A DNA stretch of 64,000 bases from an uncultured Pelagibacteraceae bacterium. Its GTDB lineage: Bacteria; Pseudomonadota; Alphaproteobacteria; Pelagibacterales; Pelagibacteraceae. The notes beneath the pieces were generated by a model. The model saw only the letters and a program-made list of their open reading frames with translations. It was not told where the DNA came from and did not search any database. Position numbers and translations under genes: made by a program. Location of the stretch: positions 1 through 64,000 of the forward strand of contig CACFYB010000003.1 in the NCBI GenBank assembly GCA_902570425.1, given 5' to 3'. This document shows, piece after piece, positions 18,917-27,748 of the stretch. Each line of letters opens with the position of its first letter. The stretch's first letter is position 1.

Positions 18917-18985
18917 ATGGAACGAAACGAACGAAACGAAATGGAAATGAAATGTTTAAAGTATACAAGAAGGAAATTGAAGTAG
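18917..18985 (+). repeat. Tandem-repeat pnp leader with overlapping small upstream ORF
   Basis: The pnp leader holds GAACGAAAC twice in tandem (18920-18937), then GAAATG twice (18938-18949). A further copy (18949-18954) overlaps by one base and contains the pnp start codon. The repeats are multiples of three and lie in frame with an ATG at 18917. That opens a 22-codon ORF ending at 18985, 34 bases inside pnp. The E. coli pnp leader instead forms an RNase III-processed hairpin, which is not seen here. Translation of the small ORF is unproven. Confidence 0.5.
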
Positions 18986-21024
18986 CAGGAAAGAAGATAA
19001 GTTTAGAAACAGGCAAAGTGGCAAGACAGGCAGACGGAGCAATAATTGCAAAATGTGGAGAGACAGTCGTTTTAGCAACAGTGGTAGGAGCAAAAAAAGT
19101 AAATCCTGATGTGGATTACTTCCCATTATCTGTAAATTATCAAGAAAAATATTATGCAGCTGGAAAAATTCCAGGTGGATATTTTAAAAGAGAAGCAAGG
19201 CCAACTGAAAGTGAAACATTAATCTCTAGATTAATTGATAGACCAATAAGACCATTGTTTCCTGATGAATTTAAAAATGAAGTTCAATTATTACCAACAG
19301 TAATTTCTTATGATAAAGAAAATGAAGCAGATATTTTATCAATAACGGCCTCATCAGCAGCATTAGCAATATCAGGAATGCCATTTATGGGTCCTGTTGG
19401 AGCTTCTCGAGTTGGATATATTGATGGAAAATATATTTTGAATCCATCAAAGGTTGAGCTTGAAAAATCAAAACTTGATTTAGTTGTAGCAGGTACAAAA
19501 GATGCTGTGCTTATGGTTGAGTCGGAGGCAAATGGATTAACAGAGGAGGAAATGTTAAATGCAGTAAAATTTGGTCATGAAGGTTTTGTTCCTGTAATTC
19601 AAATGATAGAGGAACTTGCAAAAGAATGCAGAAAATCTGAGTGGATTACGGAAAAAAAAGATCTCTCTGAAGTTAAGAAAAAACTTGAGGAAACTTTTAC
19701 AAAAGATCTTCAAAAAGCCTTTGCTACAAGAGATAAACAAGATAGATCAAATCAAATTTCAGAAATAACTGATAAAGCTAAAAAACTTTATGAGGAAAAT
19801 GAAAACTTTACAGATCTAGATGTAAATTCTGAGCTTAAAAAGATTGAAAAATTAATTGTAAGAACAGATATCTTAAAAAATAAAAGTAGAATTGATGGAA
19901 GAGGCTTATCTGATGTAAGACCTATTTCTTGTGAGGTTGGAATTTTACCTAGAACTCATGGTTCTGCTTTATTTACTAGGGGAGAAACACAAGCAATTGT
20001 AACAGCTACTTTAGGTACTTCTGATGATGAGCAAAGAATTGAGAGTTTAGATGGACTCCAAAGAGAGAGATTTATGCTTCATTATAATTTTCCACCATTT
20101 TCAGTTGGAGAAACAGGAAGAATTGGAACTGGTAGAAGAGAAATAGGACATGGAAAATTAGCGTGGAGAGCGATTCACTCTTCACTTCCATCAAAAGAGT
20201 CATTTCCTTATACTTTTAGAGTTGTTTCTGAAATTACTGAGTCAAATGGTTCATCTTCAATGGCCACTGTTTGCGGAACATCACTTGCATTAATGGATGC
20301 AGGTGTTCCAATTAAGGAACCAGTTGCAGGGATAGCAATGGGACTAATTAAAGAAGATGACGATTTTAGTGTTTTGTCGGATATCTTAGGTGATGAAGAT
20401 CATTTAGGTGACATGGATTTTAAAGTTGCTGGAACTAAAGATGGAATCACTTCTCTTCAAATGGATATTAAGATTACAGGAATTACATTTGAAATAATGG
20501 AACAGGCCTTAAGACAAGCCAAGGATGGAAGAATTCACATATTAGGAGAAATGAACAAAGCATTATCAGCTTCAAGATCTGATGTTGGTAAACATACTCC
20601 AAAAATGGAACAAGTAAATGTTGATAAAAAAGATATTGCTGCTGTTATTGGAAAAGGTGGCGCAACTATCAGAGAGATTGTTGAAAAATCAGGTGCAAAA
20701 GTAGATGTAAATGATGAAGGTGTAGTTACAGTTGCAGCTCCAGACGAAGAGTCCAGAAATATTGCAATGCAAATGATTAAAGATATCACAGCAAAAGCTG
20801 AATTAAATAAAATTTATTCAGGTAAAGTTATGAAAATTATGGAGTTTGGGGCATTTGTAAACTTCTTAGGAAAACAAGATGGGCTTGTTCATATTTCAGA
20901 ACTTGCAGACAAAAGAGTAGCTAAAGTTACTGATGTTGTAAAAGAAGGTGACGAAGTAAAAGTTAAAGTGATTGGTTTCGATAGAGGTAAGGTTAAACTT
21001 TCAATGAAACAAGCTGCTGAGTAA
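18952..21024 (+). CDS. pnp: Polyribonucleotide nucleotidyltransferase (PNPase)
   Basis: The 690-residue protein has two RNase PH domains, shown by [14 protein letters not shown] at the start and by [16 protein letters not shown] with [28 protein letters not shown] (split here as two adjacent motifs) in the second. A KH domain ([15 protein letters not shown]) and a C-terminal S1 domain ([19 protein letters not shown]) follow. It degrades RNA 3'-5' by phosphorolysis. GGAA at 18943-18946 is the only ribosome-binding candidate. Length agrees with the family (711 in E. coli). It ends the nusA-pnp run. Confidence 0.97.
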   Translation: MFKVYKKEIEVAGKKISLETGKVARQADGAIIAKCGETVVLATVVGAKKVNPDVDYFPLSVNYQEKYYAAGKIPGGYFKREARPTESETLISRLIDRPIRPLFPDEFKNEVQLLPTVISYDKENEADILSITASSAALAISGMPFMGPVGASRVGYIDGKYILNPSKVELEKSKLDLVVAGTKDAVLMVESEANGLTEEEMLNAVKFGHEGFVPVIQMIEELAKECRKSEWITEKKDLSEVKKKLEETFTKDLQKAFATRDKQDRSNQISEITDKAKKLYEENENFTDLDVNSELKKIEKLIVRTDILKNKSRIDGRGLSDVRPISCEVGILPRTHGSALFTRGETQAIVTATLGTSDDEQRIESLDGLQRERFMLHYNFPPFSVGETGRIGTGRREIGHGKLAWRAIHSSLPSKESFPYTFRVVSEITESNGSSSMATVCGTSLALMDAGVPIKEPVAGIAMGLIKEDDDFSVLSDILGDEDHLGDMDFKVAGTKDGITSLQMDIKITGITFEIMEQALRQAKDGRIHILGEMNKALSASRSDVGKHTPKMEQVNVDKKDIAAVIGKGGATIREIVEKSGAKVDVNDEGVVTVAAPDEESRNIAMQMIKDITAKAELNKIYSGKVMKIMEFGAFVNFLGKQDGLVHISELADKRVAKVTDVVKEGDEVKVKVIGFDRGKVKLSMKQAAE

Positions 21025-21063
21025 ATTTTAAGTGCATCCCGCAAAAAAATTTCCTTCTTTTTA

Positions 21064-21849
21064 CTAGGAAATATTTTTAGGATCTGGCATCCCAACTTTA
21101 TTATAACCAGCATCTACATAGTGAATTTCCCCCGTAACACCGCTTGCAAGATCACTTAAAAGATATAATGCAGAATTCCCAACATCATGAATATCTACAT
21201 TTCTCTTAAGGAAAGAATGGTCTTCATTCCATTTATATAAGAATTTTGCATCACCTATTGCAGACGCAGCTAATGTTTTGATGGGGCCTGCACTTATTGC
21301 ATTTACTCTAATGCCTTTAGCACCCAAATCTCTGGCTAAATATTTAACACTAGCTTCTAAAGCTGATTTACAAACACCCATTACGTTATAATTTGGAATT
21401 GCTTTAGTTGACTCGTAAGTTAATGTTAGAAGACTACCATTTTGTTTCATCACTTTTGAGGATTCTTTTGCTACTTCTGTAAATGAAAAACATGAAATTA
21501 ACATACTTCTTAAAAAGTTTTCTCTAGTTGTGTTTAAATATTCACCTGATAATTCGGATTTATCCGAAAAAGCGACTGCATGAACAACAAAATCAATTTC
21601 ACCCCATTGTGATTTTATATCTTGAAATAATTTTACAACTTCTTCTTTTTTTTCAACATCACAGCTGAAAGTAAATTTTGAATTTAATTTTTCAGCCAAA
21701 GGAACCACTCTTTTTTTTAAAGCATCACCAAGATAAGTAAATGCAAGTTCAGCTCCAGCTTCAGCTAGTTTTTGTGAAATACCCCAAGCAATAGATCTTT
21801 CATTGGCAACACCCATGATTAATCCTTTTTTATTCTTCATTAAACTCAT
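21064..21849 (-). CDS. fabI: Enoyl-[acyl-carrier-protein] reductase (NADH)
   Basis: The 261-residue short-chain dehydrogenase-fold protein carries the FabI glycine motif GVANERSIAWGI near the N-terminus and the catalytic Tyr/Lys in YNVMGVCK. It performs the last step of each fatty acid elongation cycle. It is the third gene of fabA-fabB-fabI, starting two bases after the fabB stop. FabI is the target of triclosan-type inhibitors. No clear terminator separates it from the convergent pnp gene; the gap is 39 bases. Confidence 0.96.
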   Translation of the reverse strand: MSLMKNKKGLIMGVANERSIAWGISQKLAEAGAELAFTYLGDALKKRVVPLAEKLNSKFTFSCDVEKKEEVVKLFQDIKSQWGEIDFVVHAVAFSDKSELSGEYLNTTRENFLRSMLISCFSFTEVAKESSKVMKQNGSLLTLTYESTKAIPNYNVMGVCKSALEASVKYLARDLGAKGIRVNAISAGPIKTLAASAIGDAKFLYKWNEDHSFLKRNVDIHDVGNSALYLLSDLASGVTGEIHYVDAGYNKVGMPDPKNIS

Positions 21850-21851
21850 AA

Positions 21852-23063
21852 TTAAACCTTTTCAAAAATTAAAGCTGCATTTGTTCCTCCAAAACCAAAA
21901 CTATTGGACATTACTGTTTTTAAATTTACTCCAGTTTCTGTTTTAGAAACTATTGGAAACTTTTTAGCTTCTTCGTCCATTTCATTAATATTTGCTGAGC
22001 CAGCAATAAAATTATTTTTCATCATAATTAAACAGTAAATTGCTTCATGAACAGAAGCTGCACCTAATGGATGACCAGATAAAGATTTAGTTGAACTTAT
22101 TTTTGGAATATCATTTCCAAAAGTTTCTTTTACAGCGTTTAACTCAGTAATATCTCCAACTGGTGTAGAGGTACCATGAGTATTTATATAGTCAATTTTA
22201 TTTTTAGCTGTAACCATTGCCATTTTCATACATCTTACTGCCCCTTCTCCTGATGGAGCTACCATGTCGTATCCATCTGAAGTTGCTCCATAACCAGTTA
22301 ATTCAGCATATATTTTAGCTCCTCTTGCTTTAGCATGTTCATATTCTTCAAGGACTATTACTCCACCACCACCAGCAATTACAAAACCATCTCTAGTTTT
22401 GTCATACGCTCTTGAAGCTTTTTCTGGTGTATTATTATATTTTGATGATAGTGCTGTCATGGCATCGAACATTGCCGTCATTGCCCAGTGAAGTTCTTCA
22501 CTACCTCCTGCAAAAACAATATTTTGTTTTCCCATTTGAATCAATTCCATAGAATTTCCAATACAGTGACCACTAGTTGCGCAAGCAGAACTCATTGTAT
22601 AGTTTGTTCCTTTGATCTTGAAAGGAACCGCAAGCGTGGCAGATGCAGTGCTTGCCATTGTTCTTGGAACTATAAATGGCCCCATTAGTTTAGGTGTTTT
22701 AGCCCTTGTTTTGTCTGCTGCTAAAATTACATTTTCGATTGATGGACCACCAGAACCCATAACAATTCCAGTTTTAAAATTACTCACTTCGTTTTCTTCT
22801 AGGCCTGAATCTTTGATTGCTTCTTTCATAGCAACATAATTATAAGCAGACCCTGAACCCATAAATCTTATTGTTTTTCTATCTATGTGATCTTCAAGTT
22901 TGATACTTGGTTTACCGTGAACATGGCTTTTAAGATTATGTTCTTTATATTCTTCAGAGAAGGATATACCTGATTTTGAATTTAATAAAGATTGATGAAC
23001 TTCTTCTTGATTATTTCCTAAACAAGAAACAATCCCCAATCCTGTGATTACTACTCTTCTCAT
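21852..23063 (-). CDS. fabB: 3-oxoacyl-[acyl-carrier-protein] synthase I
   Basis: The 403-residue ketosynthase has the catalytic Cys in [13 protein letters not shown] and the two His in [11 protein letters not shown] and [12 protein letters not shown]. FabB elongates the cis-3-decenoyl-ACP made by FabA and is needed for unsaturated fatty acids. Its start overlaps the fabA stop by one base, indicating translational coupling. The pairing with fabA distinguishes it from FabF. Confidence 0.95.
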   Translation of the reverse strand: MRRVVITGLGIVSCLGNNQEEVHQSLLNSKSGISFSEEYKEHNLKSHVHGKPSIKLEDHIDRKTIRFMGSGSAYNYVAMKEAIKDSGLEENEVSNFKTGIVMGSGGPSIENVILAADKTRAKTPKLMGPFIVPRTMASTASATLAVPFKIKGTNYTMSSACATSGHCIGNSMELIQMGKQNIVFAGGSEELHWAMTAMFDAMTALSSKYNNTPEKASRAYDKTRDGFVIAGGGGVIVLEEYEHAKARGAKIYAELTGYGATSDGYDMVAPSGEGAVRCMKMAMVTAKNKIDYINTHGTSTPVGDITELNAVKETFGNDIPKISSTKSLSGHPLGAASVHEAIYCLIMMKNNFIAGSANINEMDEEAKKFPIVSKTETGVNLKTVMSNSFGFGGTNAALIFEKV

Positions 23064-23563
23064 TATCTAAACAACCCTACTTTTAAGTTATCAGCTGAAT
23101 AAATTTTTTTATTGTCAGCTAAAACAACTCCATTAGCTAGACCAACTGTTGTTCCACCTGGAGACATAATTTTTTTCATATCAATTTCGTATTTAACTAA
23201 CTTTATATTTTGCAAAACTTCACCTGTAAATTTAACAGTTCCGACACCTAAAGCCCTCCCTTTACCAGGGTTTCCCAACCAACCTAAGTAAAAACCAACT
23301 AATTGCCACATAGCATCAAGTCCAAGACAACCTGGCATAACTGGATCCTCCTTAAAATGACATTCAAAAAACCAAAGGTTTTTTTTTATATCCAATTCAG
23401 CAATCAATGACCCTTTTTTAAAAGCTCCATTTTTATCATTAATTTCCGTGATTCTATCAAACATGAGCATGGGTGGAAGGGGTAATTTAGCATTTCCAGG
23501 CCCAAAAAGTCTTCCGTTGCCACATTTTATTAAATCATCATAAGAGTAGGAGTTTTTTTTCAT
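23063..23563 (-). CDS. fabA: 3-hydroxydecanoyl-[acyl-carrier-protein] dehydratase/isomerase
   Basis: The 166-residue hotdog-fold enzyme shows the FabA active-site block [22 protein letters not shown], given here as [17 protein letters not shown] with His and later Asp. FabA dehydrates 3-hydroxydecanoyl-ACP and isomerises the product, introducing the double bond for unsaturated lipids. It heads the fabA-fabB-fabI operon and faces irr across 74 bp. A Fur-family operator lies in that gap, so Irr may control this operon, itself or both. Confidence 0.96.
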   Translation of the reverse strand: MKKNSYSYDDLIKCGNGRLFGPGNAKLPLPPMLMFDRITEINDKNGAFKKGSLIAELDIKKNLWFFECHFKEDPVMPGCLGLDAMWQLVGFYLGWLGNPGKGRALGVGTVKFTGEVLQNIKLVKYEIDMKKIMSPGGTTVGLANGVVLADNKKIYSADNLKVGLFR

Positions 23564-23616
23564 AAAATTTGAACATCTTAATACTTGATTTTAGATCATT
23601 ATAATATACATAAAGT

Positions 23617-23631
23617 TTAGAATTATTATAA
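23617..23631 (+). promoter_or_regulatory. Fur-family 7-1-7 operator between fabA and irr
   Basis: The 15-bp TTAGAAT-T-ATTATAA is an inverted 7-1-7 box with one mismatch to the PerR box of Bacillus (TTATAATNATTATAA). Six bases separate it from the irr start, so binding would block irr expression. Its reverse complement equals the upstream rubrerythrin box except for the central base. Confidence 0.65.
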
Positions 23632-23637
23632 TTAACA

Positions 23638-24066
23638 ATGTTAAAAAACAGCGAATTTATTGATAAATTAAGATCCTCAGGCCTCAGACCAACCAAGCAG
23701 AGACTTAAAATTTGTGAGGTTCTCTTTAATAGAGATAAAACATTCCATTTCACAATAAATGATCTTGCTAAAATCATCTCGGCAAAACTAAATGAAAAGA
23801 TATCATTAGCAACAATCTATAACACAGTTCATGCCTTTAAAAATAAAGGCTATTTAAAAGAAATTTCAATAAATAGTGATAAAAGTTATTTTGATACCAA
23901 TATAACAAATCATCATCATTTTTTTGATGAAGACACTAATCAGTTAATCGATTGTAATAAGGGAGATATTGAGACAATAAATATAAAAAATAATATTACC
24001 GGAAAAAAAATTAATTCAGTTGAAGTTTTAATAAAAGTTGCGAGTGATAATCAAAATCAAAAATAA
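23638..24066 (+). CDS. irr: Irr-type Fur-family regulator
   Basis: The 142-residue Fur-family protein has the winged-helix segment LRPTKQRLKICEVLF and ISLATIYNTVHAFKNKGYL. It carries the three consecutive His of Irr (NHHHFFDEDT, near 95), which distinguishes Irr from Fur and Mur. In rhizobia Irr responds to heme and represses or activates iron-dependent genes through ICE boxes. The position divergent from fabA-fabB-fabI is conserved in alphaproteobacteria. It is followed by the rubrerythrin transcription unit, which carries two matching operators. An N-terminal heme-regulatory motif is not visible here. Confidence 0.9.
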   Translation: MLKNSEFIDKLRSSGLRPTKQRLKICEVLFNRDKTFHFTINDLAKIISAKLNEKISLATIYNTVHAFKNKGYLKEISINSDKSYFDTNITNHHHFFDEDTNQLIDCNKGDIETINIKNNITGKKINSVEVLIKVASDNQNQK

Positions 24067-24096
24067 CTTAATAATTTCAATAACTTAAAACATATA

Positions 24097-24111
24097 TTAT
24101 AATTATTCTAA
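24097..24111 (+). promoter_or_regulatory. Fur-family 7-1-7 operator, upstream copy, rubrerythrin promoter
   Basis: TTATAAT-T-ATTCTAA matches the PerR-type box with one mismatch. It is the reverse complement of the irr operator except at the centre. It lies just upstream of the -35 element. Confidence 0.65.
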
Positions 24112-24115
24112 ACTA

Positions 24116-24143
24116 TTGACATATTGTTTAGAATCATTATATC
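24116..24143 (+). promoter_or_regulatory. Sigma-70-type promoter of the rubrerythrin operon
   Basis: A perfect -35 TTGACA (24116-24121) and TATATC (24138-24143) are separated by 16 bases. It lies between the two Fur-family boxes, the second of which covers most of the -10. The ribosome-binding site AAGGAG follows at 24157-24162. Confidence 0.7.
24128..24142 (+). promoter_or_regulatory. Fur-family 7-1-7 operator, downstream copy, rubrerythrin promoter
   Basis: TTAGAAT-C-ATTATAT differs from the irr operator at the central base and the last base. Its centre is 31 bp from the first box, close to three helical turns. It overlaps the -10 element, so binding should block RNA polymerase. The two copies also give a perfect 9-bp inverted repeat (ATTCTAAAC and GTTTAGAAT, 24105-24134). 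Confidence 0.6.
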
Positions 24144-24168
24144 TTAATCATTAATCAAGGAGATCAAT

Positions 24169-24585
24169 ATGTCATTAAAAGGAACAAAAACAGAAGAAAA
24201 TCTTAAAGAAGCGTTTGCAGGTGAAAGTCAAGCAAATAGAAGATATTTATATTTTGCTCAAAAAGCCGATATAGAAGGTTACAATGATGTAGCTACAGTC
24301 TTTAGATCAACTGCAGAAGGTGAAACAGGACACGCTCATGGACATCTAGAATATTTAGAACAAGTAGGTGACCCAGCCACTGGAAAACCGATTGGAGAGA
24401 CTAAAGCTAATTTAGAGTCAGCTGTAGCTGGAGAAACACATGAATATACCGATATGTACCCAGGCATGGCTAAAACGGCTAGGGAAGAAGGCTTTGAAGA
24501 AATAGCTGATTGGTTTGAGACATTAGCAAAGGCTGAAAAATCACACGCTGGTAAATTCCAAAAAACTTTAGAATCTATTAGCTAA
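24169..24585 (+). CDS. Rubrerythrin-family di-iron protein
   Basis: The 138-residue protein shows the rubrerythrin di-iron helices: [20 protein letters not shown], then [19 protein letters not shown] (ExxxH), [14 protein letters not shown] and [12 protein letters not shown]. Unlike classical rubrerythrin it has no C-terminal rubredoxin-like CxxC domain, so its electron donor must be separate. Rubrerythrins reduce hydrogen peroxide. It leads a unit with a GlpC-like Fe-S protein and a DUF3501 protein, an association I recall from other proteobacteria. Promoter structure and nearby irr suggest iron- or peroxide-dependent control. Confidence 0.92.
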   Translation: MSLKGTKTEENLKEAFAGESQANRRYLYFAQKADIEGYNDVATVFRSTAEGETGHAHGHLEYLEQVGDPATGKPIGETKANLESAVAGETHEYTDMYPGMAKTAREEGFEEIADWFETLAKAEKSHAGKFQKTLESIS

Positions 24586-24595
24586 TCAAAATTAA

Positions 24596-24620
24596 TTAGT
24601 GGGCAATTTTTGCCCACTAA
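24596..24620 (+). terminator. Hairpin after rubrerythrin (partial terminator)
   Basis: A perfect 10-bp stem (TTAGTGGGCA with TGCCCACTAA) and 5-base loop follow the rubrerythrin stop. The T-tract after it is poor (AATTCTTAAT). It may reduce but not abolish read-through, giving more rubrerythrin than the downstream proteins, or protect the rubrerythrin message 3' end. Confidence 0.7.
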
Positions 24621-24645
24621 AATTCTTAATATTTTAATACCATAT

Positions 24646-25977
24646 ATGAGCAAAGAAGGTAGCACAGAAGCACCCATTAGGCATCCGATAGATTTTGAAA
24701 ATCCAGATTTTATAAATCCTGAAAAACTAGATGCTGAAATGAGAAGAGTATTTGATATTTGTCATGGATGTAGAAGGTGCTTCAATCTTTGTGATTCTTT
24801 CCCAAAACTTTTTGATATGATTGATGAATCAAAAGATGAGGATGTAGAAAGTTTATCAAGTGAACAATTTGCTCCAGTTGTTGATGCATGTACTTTGTGT
24901 GATATGTGCTTTATGACTAAGTGTCCTTATGTTCCTCCACATGATTTTGACTTAGATTTTCCACACTTAATGTTAAGATATAGAACCGCACAAAAGAAAT
25001 TAGGTAAATTGCCTTTAGTTCCAAGACAATTAGCTGAAATTGATAGAAATTCAAAATTTGGCGTTATGTTTTCTAAATTTATTAATTGGGCATCTAATCT
25101 TAGAAATAATTTTTTTAGAAAAATAATAGAACTTTTTACTGGAATAGATATTAGGGCACAATTACCAAAATACAATTCAGAAACTTTTTCAAATTTTTTT
25201 AAAAGAAATAGTCAAAAGATAAGCTTTGAAAAAAATAATAATGACAGAAAAGTTATTATTTATTCAACATGTTTTGTAAATTTTAATAAAAAAGATACAG
25301 GAATTGCAGCTTTAAAAGTTCTTAAAAAAAATGGAGTTGAGGTCCAAGAGACCTATCCTGGTTGCTGTGGTATGCCTTTTTTAGAACAAGCAGATTTACC
25401 AAGAGTAGTTCAACAGGCAAAAAAAGTTTCAAACGACCTGTTAAAATGGATAGATAAAGGCTACAAAGTAGTAACTCTAACAGCTAGTTGTGGGTTAATG
25501 TTAAAATTTGAATGGCCTTTATTATTACCAAAAGATGAAAATATCAAAAAATTATCTGCTAATGTGATGGATATTGACGAGTATGTAGTTGATATTGCAA
25601 ATAAAGAGGGATTAGTTGATGGTCTAAATGAAATTGATGGCGGAGTAACAGTGCATCACGCATGTCATGCTAGAGCTCAAAATATGGGTATTAAAGCTCG
25701 GGACATGTTGAAGTTAATTCCAAATATAAAAATAGACGTCGTAGAAAGATGCGCGGGTCATGGAGGAACATTTGGTGTAATGAAGGAAACCCATGACTTA
25801 GCTTTAAAAGTTGGCAGGCCTGCTGCAAGACAAATTAAATCTAAGAATAACAAATATATGGCATCTGATTGTCCATTGGCTGGTAAACATTTGAATCAAT
25901 TACAATCAGATACAAACATATCAAATGATGAGGCACTACACCCTATAGAATTATTGGCTAAAAGTTATAAACTATAA
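24646..25977 (+). CDS. GlpC/HdrD-like iron-sulfur protein of the rubrerythrin cluster
   Basis: I start at the ATG at 24646 (MSKEGSTEAPIRHPIDFEN, 443 residues). The upstream TTG lies inside the hairpin. Two [4Fe-4S] ferredoxin motifs follow: CHGCRRCFNLC (near 43-53) and CTLCDMCFMTKCP (near 84-96). The C-terminal half has two cysteine-rich CCG-type domains, with TYPGCCGMPFLEQ and VERCAGHGGTFG; in the second, one Cys is replaced, leaving CAGHGG. Such subunits carry electrons between quinones or thiols and a partner. No flavin dehydrogenase lies nearby. The natural inference is electron supply to rubrerythrin, which is unproven. Confidence 0.88.
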   Translation: MSKEGSTEAPIRHPIDFENPDFINPEKLDAEMRRVFDICHGCRRCFNLCDSFPKLFDMIDESKDEDVESLSSEQFAPVVDACTLCDMCFMTKCPYVPPHDFDLDFPHLMLRYRTAQKKLGKLPLVPRQLAEIDRNSKFGVMFSKFINWASNLRNNFFRKIIELFTGIDIRAQLPKYNSETFSNFFKRNSQKISFEKNNNDRKVIIYSTCFVNFNKKDTGIAALKVLKKNGVEVQETYPGCCGMPFLEQADLPRVVQQAKKVSNDLLKWIDKGYKVVTLTASCGLMLKFEWPLLLPKDENIKKLSANVMDIDEYVVDIANKEGLVDGLNEIDGGVTVHHACHARAQNMGIKARDMLKLIPNIKIDVVERCAGHGGTFGVMKETHDLALKVGRPAARQIKSKNNKYMASDCPLAGKHLNQLQSDTNISNDEALHPIELLAKSYKL

Positions 25978-25979
25978 TT

Positions 25980-26576
25980 ATGTCAAAGGATAAAAGAAAA
26001 ATAGAAAAAGAAGATATTTTGCCTTTAGACCTCTACACAAAAAAAAGAAAAGATTTAAGAAAAAATATAGTTGAATTCAAAAAAGACAGAAGAGTTCCCT
26101 TAGGACCATATGCAACTTTTTATTTTGAGAGTTTTGAAACAATGTTAGCTCAAGTACAAGAAATGCTTTACATTGAAAAAGGTGGAGATGAACAATTAAA
26201 AGATGAATTAATGGCTTATAACCCTTTAGTTCCTAATGGCTCAGAATTAACAGCAACTCTAATGTTTGAAATAGACAATCCAGTATCCAGAGCAACTTTT
26301 CTGGGTAAAGTAGGAGGTATAGAAGAAAAAGTTTATATGAAAGTTGATGGAGATCTAATTAAAGCAACACCTGAATTAGATGTGGATAGAACTTCCGCTG
26401 AGGGTAAAGCATCATCAGTCCAATTTATTCATTTTAACTTTAATAGTGACCAGATCAAAAATTTTAAAATGGCTTCCTCACAGGTAGAAATAGGTATTGA
26501 TCATAAAGAATATTCTCACTCAACAAGATTGAGTGAAAATACTTTAAAATCTTTAGCATTAGATTTTAGTAAGTAA
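25980..26576 (+). CDS. DUF3501 family protein
   Basis: The 198-residue soluble protein starts two bases after the Fe-S protein. ILPLDLYTKKRKDLRKNIVEFKKDRRVPLGP near the N-terminus (motifs ILPLDLY and RVPLGPYATFYFE) fits DUF3501 as I recall it. No cofactor motif, membrane segment or Cys is present, so a structural or regulatory role in the rubrerythrin/Fe-S unit is more likely than catalysis. Function is unknown in the family. Its 3' end overlaps the convergent SH3 gene by 11 bases. Confidence 0.8.
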   Translation: MSKDKRKIEKEDILPLDLYTKKRKDLRKNIVEFKKDRRVPLGPYATFYFESFETMLAQVQEMLYIEKGGDEQLKDELMAYNPLVPNGSELTATLMFEIDNPVSRATFLGKVGGIEEKVYMKVDGDLIKATPELDVDRTSAEGKASSVQFIHFNFNSDQIKNFKMASSQVEIGIDHKEYSHSTRLSENTLKSLALDFSK

Positions 26577-27009
26577 GGCCCCACATATTTTTTGAGGTAA
26601 CCCAACCACTAAATTTCTCAGTTTTAATTTTACACCAATTACCATTATTCTTTTTTAAGATTAAGATTTTTCCTCTTTCAACTTTAGCTAAAGGTATGGA
26701 AAAATTTGATGGTTTTTTAAATAATATTTTATCTTCTAAAGGTATAATTGAATTGGCCTTTTTGAGTTGTGACCAGTGTATCCATCCACTATTATTTTTT
26801 GAGTCTATTATTCTTCGCCAATTTTCTTTCTTATCTATTTGTTTAATAGGTAAGTTTATTTTTTTATAAATAAATTTTATAGGAGAGTCAAAACTTGGTC
26901 CATATCTAACATTTACCTTATTTTTTTTTAATGATAGAAAGATATTTTCTGCGTTTGCAATAGTAAAAAAAAATAAATAAAAAATAATAATTGTAACTTT
27001 TTTAATCAT
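26566..27009 (-). CDS. Exported SH3-domain protein
   Basis: The 147-residue protein has a signal peptide (about 1-20, ending ANA|EN) and two bacterial SH3-like repeats. The first is KVNVRYGPSFDSPIKF and the second runs through LAKVERGKILILKKNNGNWCKI to SGWVTSKNMWG. Similar alphaproteobacterial proteins probably bind peptidoglycan or other envelope components. It is the last gene of the dut-MoeB-like-SH3 run and overlaps the upstream gene by eight bases. No enzymatic domain is present. Confidence 0.8.
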   Translation of the reverse strand: MIKKVTIIIFYLFFFTIANAENIFLSLKKNKVNVRYGPSFDSPIKFIYKKINLPIKQIDKKENWRRIIDSKNNSGWIHWSQLKKANSIIPLEDKILFKKPSNFSIPLAKVERGKILILKKNNGNWCKIKTEKFSGWVTSKNMWGLTY

Positions 27010-27748
27010 TTTTTAACTTTTTTAATTTTACCTTTCTGAAGTTAAGATTTAATAAATCAATAATTAATATGTAGCCATTTAAATTTTTACCAATATCCAA
27101 AATTTTTTTTAAAATTTCGTTAGCTAACATAGTACCAATTATACCTGCAACTGTTCCTAATATACCCTCAAATTCACAATTTAATACATCATCTGAAATT
27201 TCATCTTCTTGAAAAAAATTTCGAATACATGGAGTTATTTTGTTTTTAAAATCAAATAAAAAAATATGACCATCAAATTTGCTTATAGCCCCAGTTACTA
27301 GAATTTTTTTTGTTTTTTTACAAAAATCATTAATTAAAAATTTTGTTTTAAAGTTATCTGTACCATCTATGATATAGTCATATTTATTGAAAATTTTACT
27401 ACAATTTTTTTTACTTAATCTTTGTTTATAACAATCAATTTTAATCTTTTGATTTATCTTTTTTAATTTTTCTCTAGCAACATATACTTTAGATTTTTTT
27501 AAATCTTCAATATTAAAAAGACTTTGACGATGAATATTTGATAAATTTATAATATCTGGATCGATAATTCCTAAAGAACCAACACCTCCTCTAACTAAAA
27601 ATTCTGCAGCTGGACATCCTAATCCCCCCATACCAACAATTAGGACTTTGGATTGTATTATTTTTTTTTGACCTAAAGCACCGATATTTTTTAGAATGAT
27701 TTGTCTTGAAAATCTCTCAATTTGATTTTTATTTAATTTAAAATTCAT
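27002..27748 (-). CDS. MoeB/ThiF/HesA-family adenylyltransferase without zinc site
   Basis: The 248-residue E1-like protein has the nucleotide loop GMGGLGCPAAEFLVRGGVG (near 42), DPDIINLSNIHRQSLF with the conserved Arg, and the adenylate-binding DGTDNF. Family members activate the C-terminal glycine of MoaD, ThiS or related carriers. The conserved Cys in NCEFEGILG aligns with the MoeB/ThiF Cys. However, the zinc-binding CxxC pairs of MoeB and ThiF are missing: the first is reduced to CIRNFF and the C-terminal pair is absent. The carrier protein is not encoded nearby, so molybdopterin, thiamine or thiolation roles remain open. Confidence 0.82.
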   Translation of the reverse strand: MNFKLNKNQIERFSRQIILKNIGALGQKKIIQSKVLIVGMGGLGCPAAEFLVRGGVGSLGIIDPDIINLSNIHRQSLFNIEDLKKSKVYVAREKLKKINQKIKIDCYKQRLSKKNCSKIFNKYDYIIDGTDNFKTKFLINDFCKKTKKILVTGAISKFDGHIFLFDFKNKITPCIRNFFQEDEISDDVLNCEFEGILGTVAGIIGTMLANEILKKILDIGKNLNGYILIIDLLNLNFRKVKLKKLKND

